The notes: a model not told the origin generated them from the letters alone. DNA of 64,000 bases from Halomarina pelagica (GCF_024228315.1 NZ_CP100454.1:1674001-1738000), one strand, 5' to 3'. Counted from the first letter of the stretch, positions 52,794-62,923 are shown. A program made the numbers and translations.

Positions 52794-52875
52794 TCACTGA
52801 TCGACGCCCGCCGAACGCCCACCCCGCACGGACGAACCCACAGCGTTTTGCTCCGCCCGCCACCACTCAACAGTC

Positions 52876-55617
52876 ATGACTGCGGAGGGAATCGTCGGGC
52901 AGTACCTCGCCCTGAAGCGCGAGTCGGACGCCGACCTGCTCGCCATGCAGATGGGCGACTTCTACGAGTTCTTCCACGAGGACGCCGAGGCGGTCGGGCG
53001 CGAACTCGACCTGAAGGTGTCCGAGCGTTCGAGCGGCGGGGAGTCCTACAAGATGGCGGGCGTGCCCCTCTCCGAACTCACGCCGTACCTGACGGCGCTG
53101 GTCGAGCGGGGGTACCGCGTCGCCGTCGCCGACCAGCGCGAGCGCGAGGACGGCGAGATCGTCCGCGAGATCGTCCGCGTGGCGACGCCGGGCACGCTAC
53201 TGGAGACGACGAGCGAGGAGGCGCGCTACCTGGCGACCGTCGTTCGGGAGGGCGAGGGCGCGAGCGGAGAGAGGTACGGCCTCGCGTTCGTCGACGTGAC
53301 GACCGGGCGCTTTCACGTCACGACCGTGGCGGGCGCGGGGGCCGCCTGCACCGAGCTGTACCGCTTCGCGCCGACGGAGGTGCTTCCCGGTCCCGAGGTC
53401 CGGGGGGACGACGACCTGCTCGCGCGGATCGAGGAGCGCGTCGAGACGACGCTCACCCTCCACGCGACGGAGGACTTCGCGCCGGGACGGGCGCGTCACG
53501 CCGTCCGCGAGCACTTCGGCGACGTGCTGGAATCGCTCGGCGGGTCGGACGGCGGTCGAGGCGGATCGCGCTCCGGTTCCGCCGAGGGGAACGCCGACCC
53601 GATCGGGGAGGCGGCCGTCCGCGCGGCGGGCGCGGCGCTCTCCTACCTCTCGGAGACGGGCGTCGGCGCGCTGGCGTCGGTGACGCGGCTCCAGCCCTAC
53701 CGCCCGGACGACCACGTCGAACTCGACGCGACGACCCAGCGCAACCTCGAACTCACCGAGACGATGACCGGCGCGGGGCGCTCGCTGTACGAGACGATCG
53801 ACCGCACCGTCACGAGCGCGGGCGGGCGACTGCTGAAGGAGTGGCTCGGGCGGCCCCGCCGGTCGCGCGGCGAACTCGAGCGGCGGCAGTCGACGGTGGC
53901 CGCCTTCGCGCACGCCGCGCTCGCGAGAGAGGAGTTCCGCGAGGTGCTCGGGGAGGCGTACGACCTCGAACGGCTCGCCAGCCGGAGCGTCTCGGGGAGC
54001 GCCAGCCCGGGCGACCTCCTGCGCGTGCGCGAGACGCTCGCGCTCCTCCCGCGACTGGTCGAGGTCGTCTCCGACTCCGAGCGCCTGCGCGAGTCGCCGG
54101 CGAGCGAGGTGCTCTCGCGACCGGATCACGAGGCCGCCGCGGACCTCCGCGAGGCGCTCTCGGCGGCGCTCGCGGACGATCCGCCGAACGCGGTCGCGGG
54201 GGGCGGGGTGATCCGCCACGGGTTCGACGACGAACTGGACGACCTGATCGACCGGCTGGAGGCGAACCGGGAGTGGTTCGAGACGCTCGACGAGCGCGAG
54301 CGGCGGCGGACGGGTATCTCCCGGCTCTCGGTCGGCCGCAACAAGACCGACGGCTACTACCTCCAGGTGCCGAAGGCCGAGGCCGACGCGGTCCCCGACG
54401 ACTACGAGGGCATCAAGACGCTGAAGAACGCCCAGCGGTACGTCACCGACGAACTCCGGGAGCGCGAGCGCGAGATCCTCCGCCTGGAGGAGCGCCGCGC
54501 CGACCTGGAGTCCGAGCTGTTCGGCGAACTCCGTGACGAGGTGGCGGCGCGCGCCGCGCTCTTGCAGGACGTGGGCCGGGCGTTCGCGGAACTCGACGCG
54601 CTCGCGAGCCTCGCGGTGCACGCCGTCGAACGCGACTGGACGCGACCGGAGCTGGCCGAGCCGGGCGTGCTCGACGTGGAGGCGGGTCGTCACCCCGTCG
54701 TGGAGACGGACACCGAGTTCGTCCCGAACGACCTCCGCCTCGATCCCGACCGCCGCTTCCTCATCGTGACGGGACCGAACATGAGCGGGAAGTCCACCTA
54801 CATGCGCCAGGCGGCGCTCATCACGCTGCTCGCGCAGGTGGGGAGCTTCGTCCCCGCCCGGCGGGCGCGCGTGGGCGTCGTCGACGGCATCTACACGCGC
54901 GTCGGCGCGCTCGACGAACTCGCCCAGGGACGCTCGACGTTCATGGTGGAGATGCAGGAACTCTCGAACATCCTCCACTCGGCCACCGAGGAGTCGCTGG
55001 TGATCTTAGACGAGGTGGGCCGCGGGACGGCCACCTACGACGGCATCAGCATCGCGTGGGCGGCGACGGAGTACCTGCACAACGCCGTGGGCGCGATGAC
55101 GCTCTTCGCCACCCACTACCACGAGCTGACGACGCTCGCGGACCACCTGCCGCGCGTGTCGAACGTCCACGTCGCGGTGGACGAACGGGACGGCGAGGTG
55201 ACCTTCCTCCGCACCGTCGAGGAGGGCGCGACCGACCGCTCCTACGGGGTGTACGTCGCGGACCTGGCGGGCGTCCCGACGCCCGTCGTCGAGCGCGCCG
55301 ACGAGGTGCTCGACGCACTCCGGGAGGAGAAGGCCGTCGAGGCGAAGGGCGGGAGCGGGGACGGCGGTACCGTCCAGGCCGTCTTCGACCTCGGCTCCGG
55401 GTCGTTCCGGGGCGCGGCGGAGGCGAAGGCGGAGGCGGACGGGGGGTCGGCGGTCGATCCCCCGACGGGGGCCGGCCCCGAACCCGAACCCGAACCCGAA
55501 CTCGACCCGGAGACCGAGCGCGTGCTCGCCGACCTCCGGGACGCCGATCCGAACGAGATGACGCCGCTTGCCGCCCTCCAGTTGATTGAGGACCTCCGGG
55601 GGCGGTTGCCGGAATGA
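52876..55617 (+). CDS. mutS: DNA mismatch repair protein MutS
   Basis: 913 residues. The mismatch-reading Phe-x-Glu is FYE (29-31) in QMGDFYEFFHEDA, which places it with MutS1. The ATPase domain has Walker A GPNMSGKST (about 634-642), VDGIYTRVGALDELAQGRSTFMVEM, Walker B VILDEVGRGTATYDG and THYHELT. The C-terminus carries a low-complexity acidic stretch (EPEPEPELDPE) before the final EMTPLAALQLIEDLRGRLPE dimerisation helix. Overlaps the NUDIX gene by 4 nt (ATGA). Confidence 0.97.
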   Translation: MTAEGIVGQYLALKRESDADLLAMQMGDFYEFFHEDAEAVGRELDLKVSERSSGGESYKMAGVPLSELTPYLTALVERGYRVAVADQREREDGEIVREIVRVATPGTLLETTSEEARYLATVVREGEGASGERYGLAFVDVTTGRFHVTTVAGAGAACTELYRFAPTEVLPGPEVRGDDDLLARIEERVETTLTLHATEDFAPGRARHAVREHFGDVLESLGGSDGGRGGSRSGSAEGNADPIGEAAVRAAGAALSYLSETGVGALASVTRLQPYRPDDHVELDATTQRNLELTETMTGAGRSLYETIDRTVTSAGGRLLKEWLGRPRRSRGELERRQSTVAAFAHAALAREEFREVLGEAYDLERLASRSVSGSASPGDLLRVRETLALLPRLVEVVSDSERLRESPASEVLSRPDHEAAADLREALSAALADDPPNAVAGGGVIRHGFDDELDDLIDRLEANREWFETLDERERRRTGISRLSVGRNKTDGYYLQVPKAEADAVPDDYEGIKTLKNAQRYVTDELREREREILRLEERRADLESELFGELRDEVAARAALLQDVGRAFAELDALASLAVHAVERDWTRPELAEPGVLDVEAGRHPVVETDTEFVPNDLRLDPDRRFLIVTGPNMSGKSTYMRQAALITLLAQVGSFVPARRARVGVVDGIYTRVGALDELAQGRSTFMVEMQELSNILHSATEESLVILDEVGRGTATYDGISIAWAATEYLHNAVGAMTLFATHYHELTTLADHLPRVSNVHVAVDERDGEVTFLRTVEEGATDRSYGVYVADLAGVPTPVVERADEVLDALREEKAVEAKGGSGDGGTVQAVFDLGSGSFRGAAEAKAEADGGSAVDPPTGAGPEPEPEPELDPETERVLADLRDADPNEMTPLAALQLIEDLRGRLPE

Positions 55618-56012
55618 CCGAGCGCCCCCTCCGGGCGACCGTCCACCAGAAGACGGTGCTGTTCGGCCCGGAGCGCGACGTGCTGCTCCTCCGCGACCCG
55701 GACGACGGGTGGGAACTCCCGGGCGGCAGGCTCGGCGTCGAGGAGCGCCCGCACGACGGCCTCCGGCGCGAGATCCGCGAGGAGACGGGCCTGGAGGTCG
55801 AGGTCGGACGGCCGGTCCACACGGCGGCGTGGCGGAGCAGCGGGACGGACCGGTTCGCGGTGATCTACCGCTGTACGACGACCCGAAACGAGGTGCGCCT
55901 GAGCCACGAGCACGTCGACTACCGGTGGGTCGATCCCGCCGACGCACCCCGGTTGCTGAACGACCGGCAGACGGCGGCGCTCGAACGTGCACTGAGGGGT
56001 CGCGATGAGTGA
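55614..56012 (+). CDS. NUDIX hydrolase between mutS and mutL
   Basis: 132 residues. The NUDIX box G-x5-E-x7-REIREETGL is seen in GGRLGVEERPHDGLRREIREETGL. The N-terminus (VHQKTVLFGPERDVLLLRDPDDGWELPGGRLG) is of a small NDP-X hydrolase. Overlaps mutS (4 nt) and mutL (8 nt), so all three are translated together. Pool cleansing of damaged nucleotides, like MutT, would fit next to mismatch repair, but the substrate is not shown. Confidence 0.88.
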   Translation: MTERPLRATVHQKTVLFGPERDVLLLRDPDDGWELPGGRLGVEERPHDGLRREIREETGLEVEVGRPVHTAAWRSSGTDRFAVIYRCTTTRNEVRLSHEHVDYRWVDPADAPRLLNDRQTAALERALRGRDE

Positions 56013-58089
56013 CGAGATCCGCCGGCTCGACCCGAAGACGGTCGAGCGCATCGCCGCCGGCGAGGTGGTCGAGCGGCCCGCCTCGGTCGTGAAGGAACTC
56101 GTCGAGAACAGCCTCGACGCCGGGGCCTCGCGGATCGCGGTGAGCGTCGAGAACGGCGGGATCGACGGCGTGCGCGTCGCCGACGACGGGGGCGGAATGC
56201 ACGAGGAGGCGGTTCGACGAGCCGTCGAGGAGCACACGACGAGCAAGATAGCCGACGTCGAGGACCTGGAGCGGGGCGTCAGAACGCTCGGCTTCCGCGG
56301 CGAGGCGCTGCACGCCATCGGGGCCGTCTCGCGGCTCTCGATCACGACCAAGCCCCGGGGGGAGGCGCGGGGGACGGAACTCGTCGTCGAGGGGGGCGAC
56401 GTCGAGCGCGCGAAGCCCGCCGGCTGCCCCGAGGGGACGACCGTGGAGGTCACGGACCTGTTCTACAACGTCCCCGCCCGGCGGAAGTACCTGAAGCGGC
56501 CCGCGACGGAGGCCGACCACGTCCAGCGCGTGACGACGAGTTACGCGCTGGCGAACCCCGACGTCGCCGTCTCCTTCGAGGCCGACGGGCGCGAGCGCTT
56601 CGCCACGCCGGGCCGCGGCGACCGCAGGAGCGCCGTGATGGCCGTCTACGGTCGCGAGGTGGCAAGCGCGATGGTGCCGATCGAGGGAGACGCCTCGACC
56701 CTCCCGGACGGCCCCCTCGAGAACGTGTCGGGGCTGGTGAGCCACCCGGAGACGACCCGCGCGAGCCGCGAGTACTGCTCGGCGTTCGTCAACGGGCGGT
56801 ACGTCACCGCGAGCACGGTCCGCGAGGCGATCGTGGACGCCTACGGGACACAGCTCGCGCCGGATCGCTACCCCTTCGCGGTCGTCTTCCTCGACGTGGA
56901 CCCGGCGACCGTGGACGTGAACGTCCACCCGCGCAAGCTCGAGGTCAGGTTCGCGGACGAGGCGGGCGCGCGCGAGCAGGTCCGGGCGGCCGTGGAGCGC
57001 GCGCTGCTCGACGAGGGGCTGATCCGCTCGGGCGCGCCCCGCGGTCGATCCGCCCCCGAGCAGGCCGAGATCGCGCCGGAGCGCGTCGAGGCCGGCGAGG
57101 GGGGCGAGCGGACGAGGGACGGGGGCGGCGAGGGCGACGAGGGCGACGAGGGGGACGCGGGGCGCGACGGACGGGACCAGAAGGCGGCGTCGCGGGACGG
57201 GGACGCCCCGCCGCGCAGTGCGCGCCCCCGTTCCCCGGTCGACGGCGCGGACCCCTCCGTGTCGGCCGCGCCGACCGAGGACCCGATGTACGCCGGCGAG
57301 CGCGACGGGCAGGGCGCGTCGGCCACGAGCGCGCGCGGCGAGAGCGACGACTCCAGTGTGGCCGACGCCGACGAACGCGGGCCGACGCCCGAAGCGCATC
57401 CCCACGACCGCGGACGGTCGCGAAAGTTCTGCGCCGCGACCGAGCAGACCCGCCTGAGCGACGACGACCCGGAACCGGAGTACGAGCGCCTCCCGTCGCT
57501 GTCCGTACTCGGGCAGTACGACGACACCTACGTCGTCGCGGAGACCGACGACGGCCTCGTGCTGATCGACCAGCACGCGGCCGACGAGCGGGTGAACTAC
57601 GAGCGTCTCCGCGAGGCGTTCGCGGGGGACGTGACGACGCAGGCGCTCGCGGAGCCGGTCCGCCTCGAACTCACCGCGCGCGAGGCGGCGCTGTTCGAGG
57701 ACTTCGAGGACGCCCTCGCGTCGCTCGGCTTCCACGCGGGGCTCGTGGCGGATCGCGTCGCCGAGGTGCGCACCGTCCCCGCGCTGCTGACGGGGCGTGA
57801 GGACCTGGTCCGCGACCTCCTGACGGCGTTCGTGGCGGGCGACGGGGCGAGCACGGTCGAGGCCGCTGCGGACGACCTGCTCGCCGACCTCGCCTGCTAC
57901 CCCTCGGTGACGGGCAACACCTCGCTGACGGAGGGCTCGGTCGTGGACCTGCTCTCCGCGCTCGACGGCTGTGAGAACCCCTACGCCTGCCCGCACGGCC
58001 GCCCCACGATCGTCGCCTTCGACCGCGAGGAGATCGAGGACCGGTTCGAGCGCGACTACCCGGGACACGCCGGTCGTCGGAGCGAGTGA
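56005..58089 (+). CDS. mutL: DNA mismatch repair protein MutL with endonuclease motif
   Basis: 694 residues. N-terminal GHKL ATPase: LDPKTVERIAAGEVVERPASVVKELVENSLDAGA, DDGGGM, TLGFRGEALHAIGAVS. A roughly 140-residue disordered acidic linker (about 350-490) follows. The C-terminal domain has the endonuclease motif DQHAADERVNYE and the CPHGRP motif near the end (ACPHGRPT), so this MutL should nick DNA itself, as expected in an organism without MutH. Co-translated with NUDIX. Confidence 0.96.
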   Translation: MSDEIRRLDPKTVERIAAGEVVERPASVVKELVENSLDAGASRIAVSVENGGIDGVRVADDGGGMHEEAVRRAVEEHTTSKIADVEDLERGVRTLGFRGEALHAIGAVSRLSITTKPRGEARGTELVVEGGDVERAKPAGCPEGTTVEVTDLFYNVPARRKYLKRPATEADHVQRVTTSYALANPDVAVSFEADGRERFATPGRGDRRSAVMAVYGREVASAMVPIEGDASTLPDGPLENVSGLVSHPETTRASREYCSAFVNGRYVTASTVREAIVDAYGTQLAPDRYPFAVVFLDVDPATVDVNVHPRKLEVRFADEAGAREQVRAAVERALLDEGLIRSGAPRGRSAPEQAEIAPERVEAGEGGERTRDGGGEGDEGDEGDAGRDGRDQKAASRDGDAPPRSARPRSPVDGADPSVSAAPTEDPMYAGERDGQGASATSARGESDDSSVADADERGPTPEAHPHDRGRSRKFCAATEQTRLSDDDPEPEYERLPSLSVLGQYDDTYVVAETDDGLVLIDQHAADERVNYERLREAFAGDVTTQALAEPVRLELTAREAALFEDFEDALASLGFHAGLVADRVAEVRTVPALLTGREDLVRDLLTAFVAGDGASTVEAAADDLLADLACYPSVTGNTSLTEGSVVDLLSALDGCENPYACPHGRPTIVAFDREEIEDRFERDYPGHAGRRSE

Positions 58090-58143
58090 CGCGCGTCAGA
58101 CGCCGGCGACAGTGATTAGTCACACTCATTCCTTCCGAACAGT

Positions 58144-59382
58144 ATGCGATTCGAACAGTTGGCGCTCGTCGCCGTCTGCGCGCTCCTCGTCACCGCGACG
58201 CTTCCGACGGCCCTCGCCGCGAACCAGGAGGTGACGCTCACCGTCACCGTCGTCGATCGGGAGGGCGCGCCCGTCAGCGACGCGGAGGTGATCGCCGAGT
58301 GGGCGGGCGGCAGCGCGGCCGACACGACGCGGAGCAACGGCCAGGTCCTCATCGACGTGCCGAAGGGCAGCACGGTCAGCATCTCCGTCGACGACGACCG
58401 GTACATACGAAACGATCCGTACGTGATCGAGAGCGCGGCCGGCGGCGAGGTGACCGTCGGCGTCGTCGAGCGCGGGAGCGCCAGCATCTACGTCGGGGAC
58501 GACGACGGCCCCGTCGTCGGCGCGTCGGTCACCGTCACGCAGGACGGGGACGTCGTGGCGAAGGGGAAGACGAACGAGAACGGTGCGTTCACCACCGGCG
58601 ACGTCGAGCGGGGGACGTACGGTCTCCGAATCGAGAAGTCGGGGTACTACGTGCTCGACCGCTCGCTCGACGTGAAGGGAGACCAGTTCTGGATGCTCGA
58701 ACTCGACTCGGGCACGGTCCCAGTCGAGGTCCGGGTGGTAGACGACCACTTCGAGGATCCTCGGCCGGTCGCCGACGCGCAGGTACACGTCGGCGACCAC
58801 GCGAGCGGTAACACGTCCGAAGACGGACGCTTCACCGCTTCCGTGCCGGTGAACGCAGAGCACGAACTGCGAGTGAGCAAGCCCGGCTACGAGTCGGTGA
58901 GCCGCACCCTGTCGGTCGACGAGGACGAGACGACGGCCACCGTCGACATCCGGCGCACCCCGTCGCTCTCGCTCATGGTCGCGAACTCGAAGACGGTCGT
59001 GGGGCAGACGGTCATCGTCACGGTGACCGACGAGTACGGCGAGCGCGTTTCGGGTGCGGCCGTCCGCATCGACGGGGAGCGCGTCGGCGAGACGAACGAC
59101 GAGGGCGTCGCCCGGATCCCCATCGAGGAGGCGGGACCGCGGCGCATCGTCGTCGCCGCGGACGGGGTCACCTCCAACGCGGTAGTGGTAGAGGGCGTGC
59201 GCGATAGCGGCTCGTCGCCGAACGGCGACGACGGAGCGGCGTCGGCCGACGTCCCGAACGAAACGGCGACCGACGGGCCGAAGGCCACGGAGGGGGCCGG
59301 TCCCGGGTTCACGGGGGGCGCGACGCTGCTCGCCGCCGCCCTCGCGCTGGGTGCCGCCGTCGGTCGGCGGGCGAGGCTATAG
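58144..59382 (+). CDS. Secreted surface protein with Ig-like repeats and PGF-CTERM anchor
   Basis: 412 residues. Signal peptide (about 1-27, ending LPTALAA). Four tandem carboxypeptidase-regulatory-like beta domains follow (starting near 28, 115, 195 and 275), each with the G.PV..A.V... pattern (GAPVSDAEV, GPVVGASV, PVADAQVHV, RVSGAAVRI). The end is a Thr/Asp-rich spacer, then PGF (GPGFTGG), a hydrophobic helix and a basic tail RRARL, the archaeosortase ArtA processing signal. Likely a lipid-anchored surface or adhesion protein. No partner genes. Confidence 0.88.
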   Translation: MRFEQLALVAVCALLVTATLPTALAANQEVTLTVTVVDREGAPVSDAEVIAEWAGGSAADTTRSNGQVLIDVPKGSTVSISVDDDRYIRNDPYVIESAAGGEVTVGVVERGSASIYVGDDDGPVVGASVTVTQDGDVVAKGKTNENGAFTTGDVERGTYGLRIEKSGYYVLDRSLDVKGDQFWMLELDSGTVPVEVRVVDDHFEDPRPVADAQVHVGDHASGNTSEDGRFTASVPVNAEHELRVSKPGYESVSRTLSVDEDETTATVDIRRTPSLSLMVANSKTVVGQTVIVTVTDEYGERVSGAAVRIDGERVGETNDEGVARIPIEEAGPRRIVVAADGVTSNAVVVEGVRDSGSSPNGDDGAASADVPNETATDGPKATEGAGPGFTGGATLLAAALALGAAVGRRARL

Positions 59383-59395
59383 AGACCTATCGAGC

Positions 59396-59403
59396 CATTA
59401 TAG
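59396..59403 (+). promoter_or_regulatory. TATA-like box for MFS gene
   Basis: CATTATAG, centred about 40 nt before the GTG at 59439; fits a promoter with a leader of about 10-15 nt. Confidence 0.4.
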
Positions 59404-59438
59404 CGGGATTCATGTGATCGTCGTCCGGAACGGACACT

Positions 59439-60719
59439 GTGGCGAGCGATAGCGCGAGCGTCCGGGGAATCGTCCGTCAGCTGTTCTCGTTCGAGCGTGA
59501 CGTGCTCGTCCTCTCGTTGTCGATGTTCGCGTTCAGCCTCGGCTTCCAGATGACCGGCCGCTACATGGGGCGGTACCTGGATCTCCTCGGCGCGAGTGCG
59601 GTCGTCATCGGCCTGTACGGCACCGTCGGGAACGTCATCAGTTTCGCCTACCCCTACCCCGGCGGCGCGCTCTCCGACCGCATCGGATCGCGGACGGCGC
59701 TCACGCTGTTCGGCCTGCTCTCGACGCTCGGGTTCGTCCTGTGGGCCGCCGCGGGCGCGCTCGGCCTCGGCGTCGGGGCGGTGTTCGTCGGCCTCCTCCT
59801 GGTGCAGTGCTGGCAGTCGTTCGGTCTCGGCGCGACGTTCGCCGTCGTGAAGCAGAGCGTGCGCGACGACCGGCTGGCGACGGGGTTCGCGAGCACCGAG
59901 ACGGTCCGCCGGACGGCGTTCCTCGTCGGACCGCTGCTCGCCGCGGCGCTCGTCGCCCGCTACGGCTTCTCGCTCGGCTTTCGGTACGTGATCGCGGTGG
60001 CCGCGGTCGCGGCGCTCGTCGGCACCGTCGCCCAGCACTTCCTCTACGATCCCGAGGGGGACACGCTCGGGAAGTCCTTCGCCGGCGTTGGGCAGTTGGC
60101 GGCGGACCTGCGGAACCTCCCGCCGGAACTCCCGCCGCTCCTGCTCGGGGACACGCTCGTACGCTTCGCCAACGGGATGGTCTACACGTTCTTCGTCATC
60201 GTCGTCACGCAGTTCCTGCGGGTGTCGGCGACCCTCCCCGTCGTGGGCTACCTCGGGCCGGACGCGTTCTTCGGCGTGCTGCTCGCCGTCGAGATGGCCG
60301 TCGCGCTCCTGACGATGGTCCCCGTCGCGGCCCTGACCCGACGGGTCGGGCTGAAGCCGGTCGTCGCGCTCGGGTTCGCCGTGTACGCGGTCTTCCCGGT
60401 ACTGCTCGTCCACGCGCCCGCCGACCCGGTCGCCGTCGCGCTGCTGTTCGCGTTCTCGGGACTCCGGTTCGCGGGCCTGCCCGCCCACAAGGCGCTCATC
60501 GTCGGTCCCGCGGAGCGAAACGCCGGCGGCCGCGTGGCGGGGTCGTACTACCTCGTGCGCAACTTCGTCGTCATCCCGAGCGCAGCCATCGGCGGGGTGC
60601 TCTACGGGTACTCGCCCGAACTCGCGTTCACCGCCGCGTCCGCGGTGGGCGTCCTCGGGGTCGTGCTCTTTCTCGCCTTCGGACGGGACTTCGAGGGTAC
60701 CGCGAGCACCGTCGCGTGA
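59439..60719 (+). CDS. Major facilitator superfamily transporter
   Basis: 426 residues from GTG 59439; about 12 membrane helices. Motif A-like PYPGGALSDRIGSRTALTLFGLLST lies after helix 2 and a second SxxAxxRR-type loop (TRRVGLKPVVALGFAVYA) in the C-terminal half. The substrate cannot be read; drug or metabolite export is common in the group. Single gene followed by an adenylate-forming enzyme. Confidence 0.88.
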   Translation: MASDSASVRGIVRQLFSFERDVLVLSLSMFAFSLGFQMTGRYMGRYLDLLGASAVVIGLYGTVGNVISFAYPYPGGALSDRIGSRTALTLFGLLSTLGFVLWAAAGALGLGVGAVFVGLLLVQCWQSFGLGATFAVVKQSVRDDRLATGFASTETVRRTAFLVGPLLAAALVARYGFSLGFRYVIAVAAVAALVGTVAQHFLYDPEGDTLGKSFAGVGQLAADLRNLPPELPPLLLGDTLVRFANGMVYTFFVIVVTQFLRVSATLPVVGYLGPDAFFGVLLAVEMAVALLTMVPVAALTRRVGLKPVVALGFAVYAVFPVLLVHAPADPVAVALLFAFSGLRFAGLPAHKALIVGPAERNAGGRVAGSYYLVRNFVVIPSAAIGGVLYGYSPELAFTAASAVGVLGVVLFLAFGRDFEGTASTVA

Positions 60720-60773
60720 CACTCGTGACGCGGTGAACGGACGTTATGACGCCGCGCGCGGTACGGTTCGTCG

Positions 60774-62165
60774 GTGACGACAGTGCGACCGACCGAGTAC
60801 CTCACGATCCCGCTGGAGACGTGGCGTGCGGGCCGCGGCACGACCGCCACCGTCGAACGCTACCGACGCCGCCACCTCCGCGAGCACCTGGCGTTCGTCC
60901 GCCGCCAGTCGCGCTTCTACAGGGACCGTTACGCGGACGTTCCCGAGGGAACGACCGACCTCACGGCGTACCCGCCGGTGACGAAACCCGAGTTGATGGA
61001 CCGCTTCGACGACGTGGTGACGGACACGGCGCTCACCGTGGAGGACCTCGACGACTTCGTGGCCGACCACGATCGGATCGGCGAGCCGTACCTTGGGCGC
61101 TATCCGGTGTGGACTACGTCGGGGACGACGGGAAATCCCGGAATCTTCGTACAGGATCGCCGAGCGCTCGCGGTCCTCTCCGCGGTAGGTGGGCTCCGCG
61201 CGATCGGCCCGTGGCTCGGGCGGGGCGGCGTTGGCGAGTACGTCCGACGAGGCGGTCGACGCGCGCTGATCGCCGCGACCGACGGCCACTACGCGGGCGT
61301 CGCCGGCGTCGAGTTCGCCCGGAACCTCGCGCCGCGGCTCGCGGGCGACCGCATCCGCGTCTTCTCCGTGAGCCAACCGCTCCCCGACCTCGTCGCCGCG
61401 CTGAACGACTATCGCCCCGCGATGCTCGTCGGCTACGCGACCGTCCTCAGGGAACTCGCGCGCGAACGACGCGACGGACGACTTCGCGTCGATCCGGCGC
61501 TCGTCGTGCCGACGGCGGAGACGCTCCCGTCCGCGGGACGCGAGGAACTGGAGACGGCGTTCGGTCGAGTGCGCGAACTGTACGGCGCGACCGAGTTCAC
61601 CGCCTGTGCGTTCGAGTGTGCCGTCGGAAACCTCCACGCTAACGCCGACTGGGTCGTGCTCGAACCGGTCGACGAGGACTACGAACCGGTCGCGCCCGGG
61701 GAACGTTCGCACACCGTCCTCCTCACCAACCTGGCGAACCGCGTCCAGCCACTCGTCCGCTACGACCTCGGCGATCGCCTCACCGCGGTACCGGAGGACT
61801 GTCCCTGCGGCAGTCCCCTTCCAGTCGTCGAGGTCGAGGGGCGGACGGACGACGTGCTCCGCTTGCCCGGCGAGGCGGGCGACCGGGTACCGGTGTTCCC
61901 CCTCGGGGTCGGCGGCGCGATCGAGGGGACGCCGGGCGTCGAACGGTTCCAGCTGCGACAGATCGAGGACGCGACGCTCGACCTCCGCATTGCGACGAGC
62001 GCCGGCGGCGACGCGGACGCCGCCCGGGAGCGCGCGGAGGAGCGCCTGCGGTCGTACCTCCACGAGCAGGGGATCGGCGACGTGATCGTCGTGCACGACG
62101 ACGAACCCCCACAGCGGGACCCCGACAGCGGGAAGTTCCGGCAGGTGTGGTCCGAGGTCGGTTAG
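60774..62165 (+). CDS. Phenylacetate-CoA ligase/F390 synthetase-like adenylate-forming enzyme
   Basis: 463 residues from GTG 60774. ANL fold: WTTSGTTGNPGIF (P-loop, about 118-130), the LYGATEFTACAFEC motif (about 268-281), a YDLGDRLTAVPEDCPCGSPLPVVEVEGRTDDVLRLPG core and a small C-terminal domain. It resembles PaaK and coenzyme F390 synthetase, which activate an aromatic acid or coenzyme F420 with AMP. No phenylacetate genes are nearby. Convergent with the SDR gene, overlapping by 4 nt. Confidence 0.85.
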   Translation: MTTVRPTEYLTIPLETWRAGRGTTATVERYRRRHLREHLAFVRRQSRFYRDRYADVPEGTTDLTAYPPVTKPELMDRFDDVVTDTALTVEDLDDFVADHDRIGEPYLGRYPVWTTSGTTGNPGIFVQDRRALAVLSAVGGLRAIGPWLGRGGVGEYVRRGGRRALIAATDGHYAGVAGVEFARNLAPRLAGDRIRVFSVSQPLPDLVAALNDYRPAMLVGYATVLRELARERRDGRLRVDPALVVPTAETLPSAGREELETAFGRVRELYGATEFTACAFECAVGNLHANADWVVLEPVDEDYEPVAPGERSHTVLLTNLANRVQPLVRYDLGDRLTAVPEDCPCGSPLPVVEVEGRTDDVLRLPGEAGDRVPVFPLGVGGAIEGTPGVERFQLRQIEDATLDLRIATSAGGDADAARERAEERLRSYLHEQGIGDVIVVHDDEPPQRDPDSGKFRQVWSEVG

Positions 62166-62923
62166 CTGATCGAGTACCCGCCGTCGACGATCAGGCCGTG
62201 TCCCGTGACGTAGGACGACTCCTCGGAGAGCAGAAACAGGATCGCGTCGGCGATCTCCCCGGGTTCGCCCAGGCGCTTGAGCGGGTACTGCGCCTCCATC
62301 CGCGCGCGAACCTCCTCGGGGTTCGAGCGCGTCTCGAAGTACTGCCGGCCGAGGTCGGTGTCGGTGAACCCCGGGCAGACGGCGTTGGCGCGGACGCCCT
62401 TCGGTCCCGCCTCGGCGGCGACGGCCCGCGTGAAGTTGAGCACGGCCCCCTTCGTGAGCGAGTAGACCGCCTGCTTCGGCAGGCCGAGGACGGCCGCGAG
62501 CGAGGCGACGTTGACGATCGCGCCGCGACCCTGATCCTTCATGATCGGGAGGGCGGCGTGACAGCCGTGCCAGACGCCGTAGACGTTGATGTCCACCACC
62601 CGCTCGAGCACGTCAGTCCCCGTCTCCTCGGTGTACTCGGGCGGGTGGCCGACGCCCGCGTTGTTGACGACGCCGTCGAGGCCGTACTCCTCCGCGGTCG
62701 CCGCCACGAGGTCGTGGAACCGATCGCCGTCGGTCACGTCGAGCGCGTGCGAGGCGGCCTCGCCGCCCGCCTCGCGGACGGCGTCGGCGGTTCCCGCGGC
62801 GGCCGCCTCGTCCACGTCGGTGGCGATCACGGTCGCTCCCTCCTCGGCGCAGCGCAGCGCGGTCGCCTCGCCGATCCCGGCACCCGCCCCCGTCACGAAC
62901 ACGGTCGCGTCATCGAGTCGCAT
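62162..62923 (-). CDS. SDR-family oxidoreductase
   Basis: 253 residues. Classical short-chain dehydrogenase: cofactor loop TGAGAGIG (residues 11-18), Asp at the end of strand 2 (TDVDEAA), suggesting NAD(H), NNAG near 88, catalytic Ser in NVASLAAVLG, and YSLTK. Ends with the VTGHGLIVDGGYSIS close common to the FabG-like group. Substrate unknown; the pairs with enoate or hydroxyacid metabolism are not shown by context. Confidence 0.93.
   Translation of the reverse strand: MRLDDATVFVTGAGAGIGEATALRCAEEGATVIATDVDEAAAAGTADAVREAGGEAASHALDVTDGDRFHDLVAATAEEYGLDGVVNNAGVGHPPEYTEETGTDVLERVVDINVYGVWHGCHAALPIMKDQGRGAIVNVASLAAVLGLPKQAVYSLTKGAVLNFTRAVAAEAGPKGVRANAVCPGFTDTDLGRQYFETRSNPEEVRARMEAQYPLKRLGEPGEIADAILFLLSEESSYVTGHGLIVDGGYSIS

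Noticed and set aside
58092-58120. GTGATTAGTCAC symmetric element before the PGF-CTERM protein gene
   Set aside because: Only 4-bp arms; too weak to claim as an operator beyond serving as a TATA-like region.
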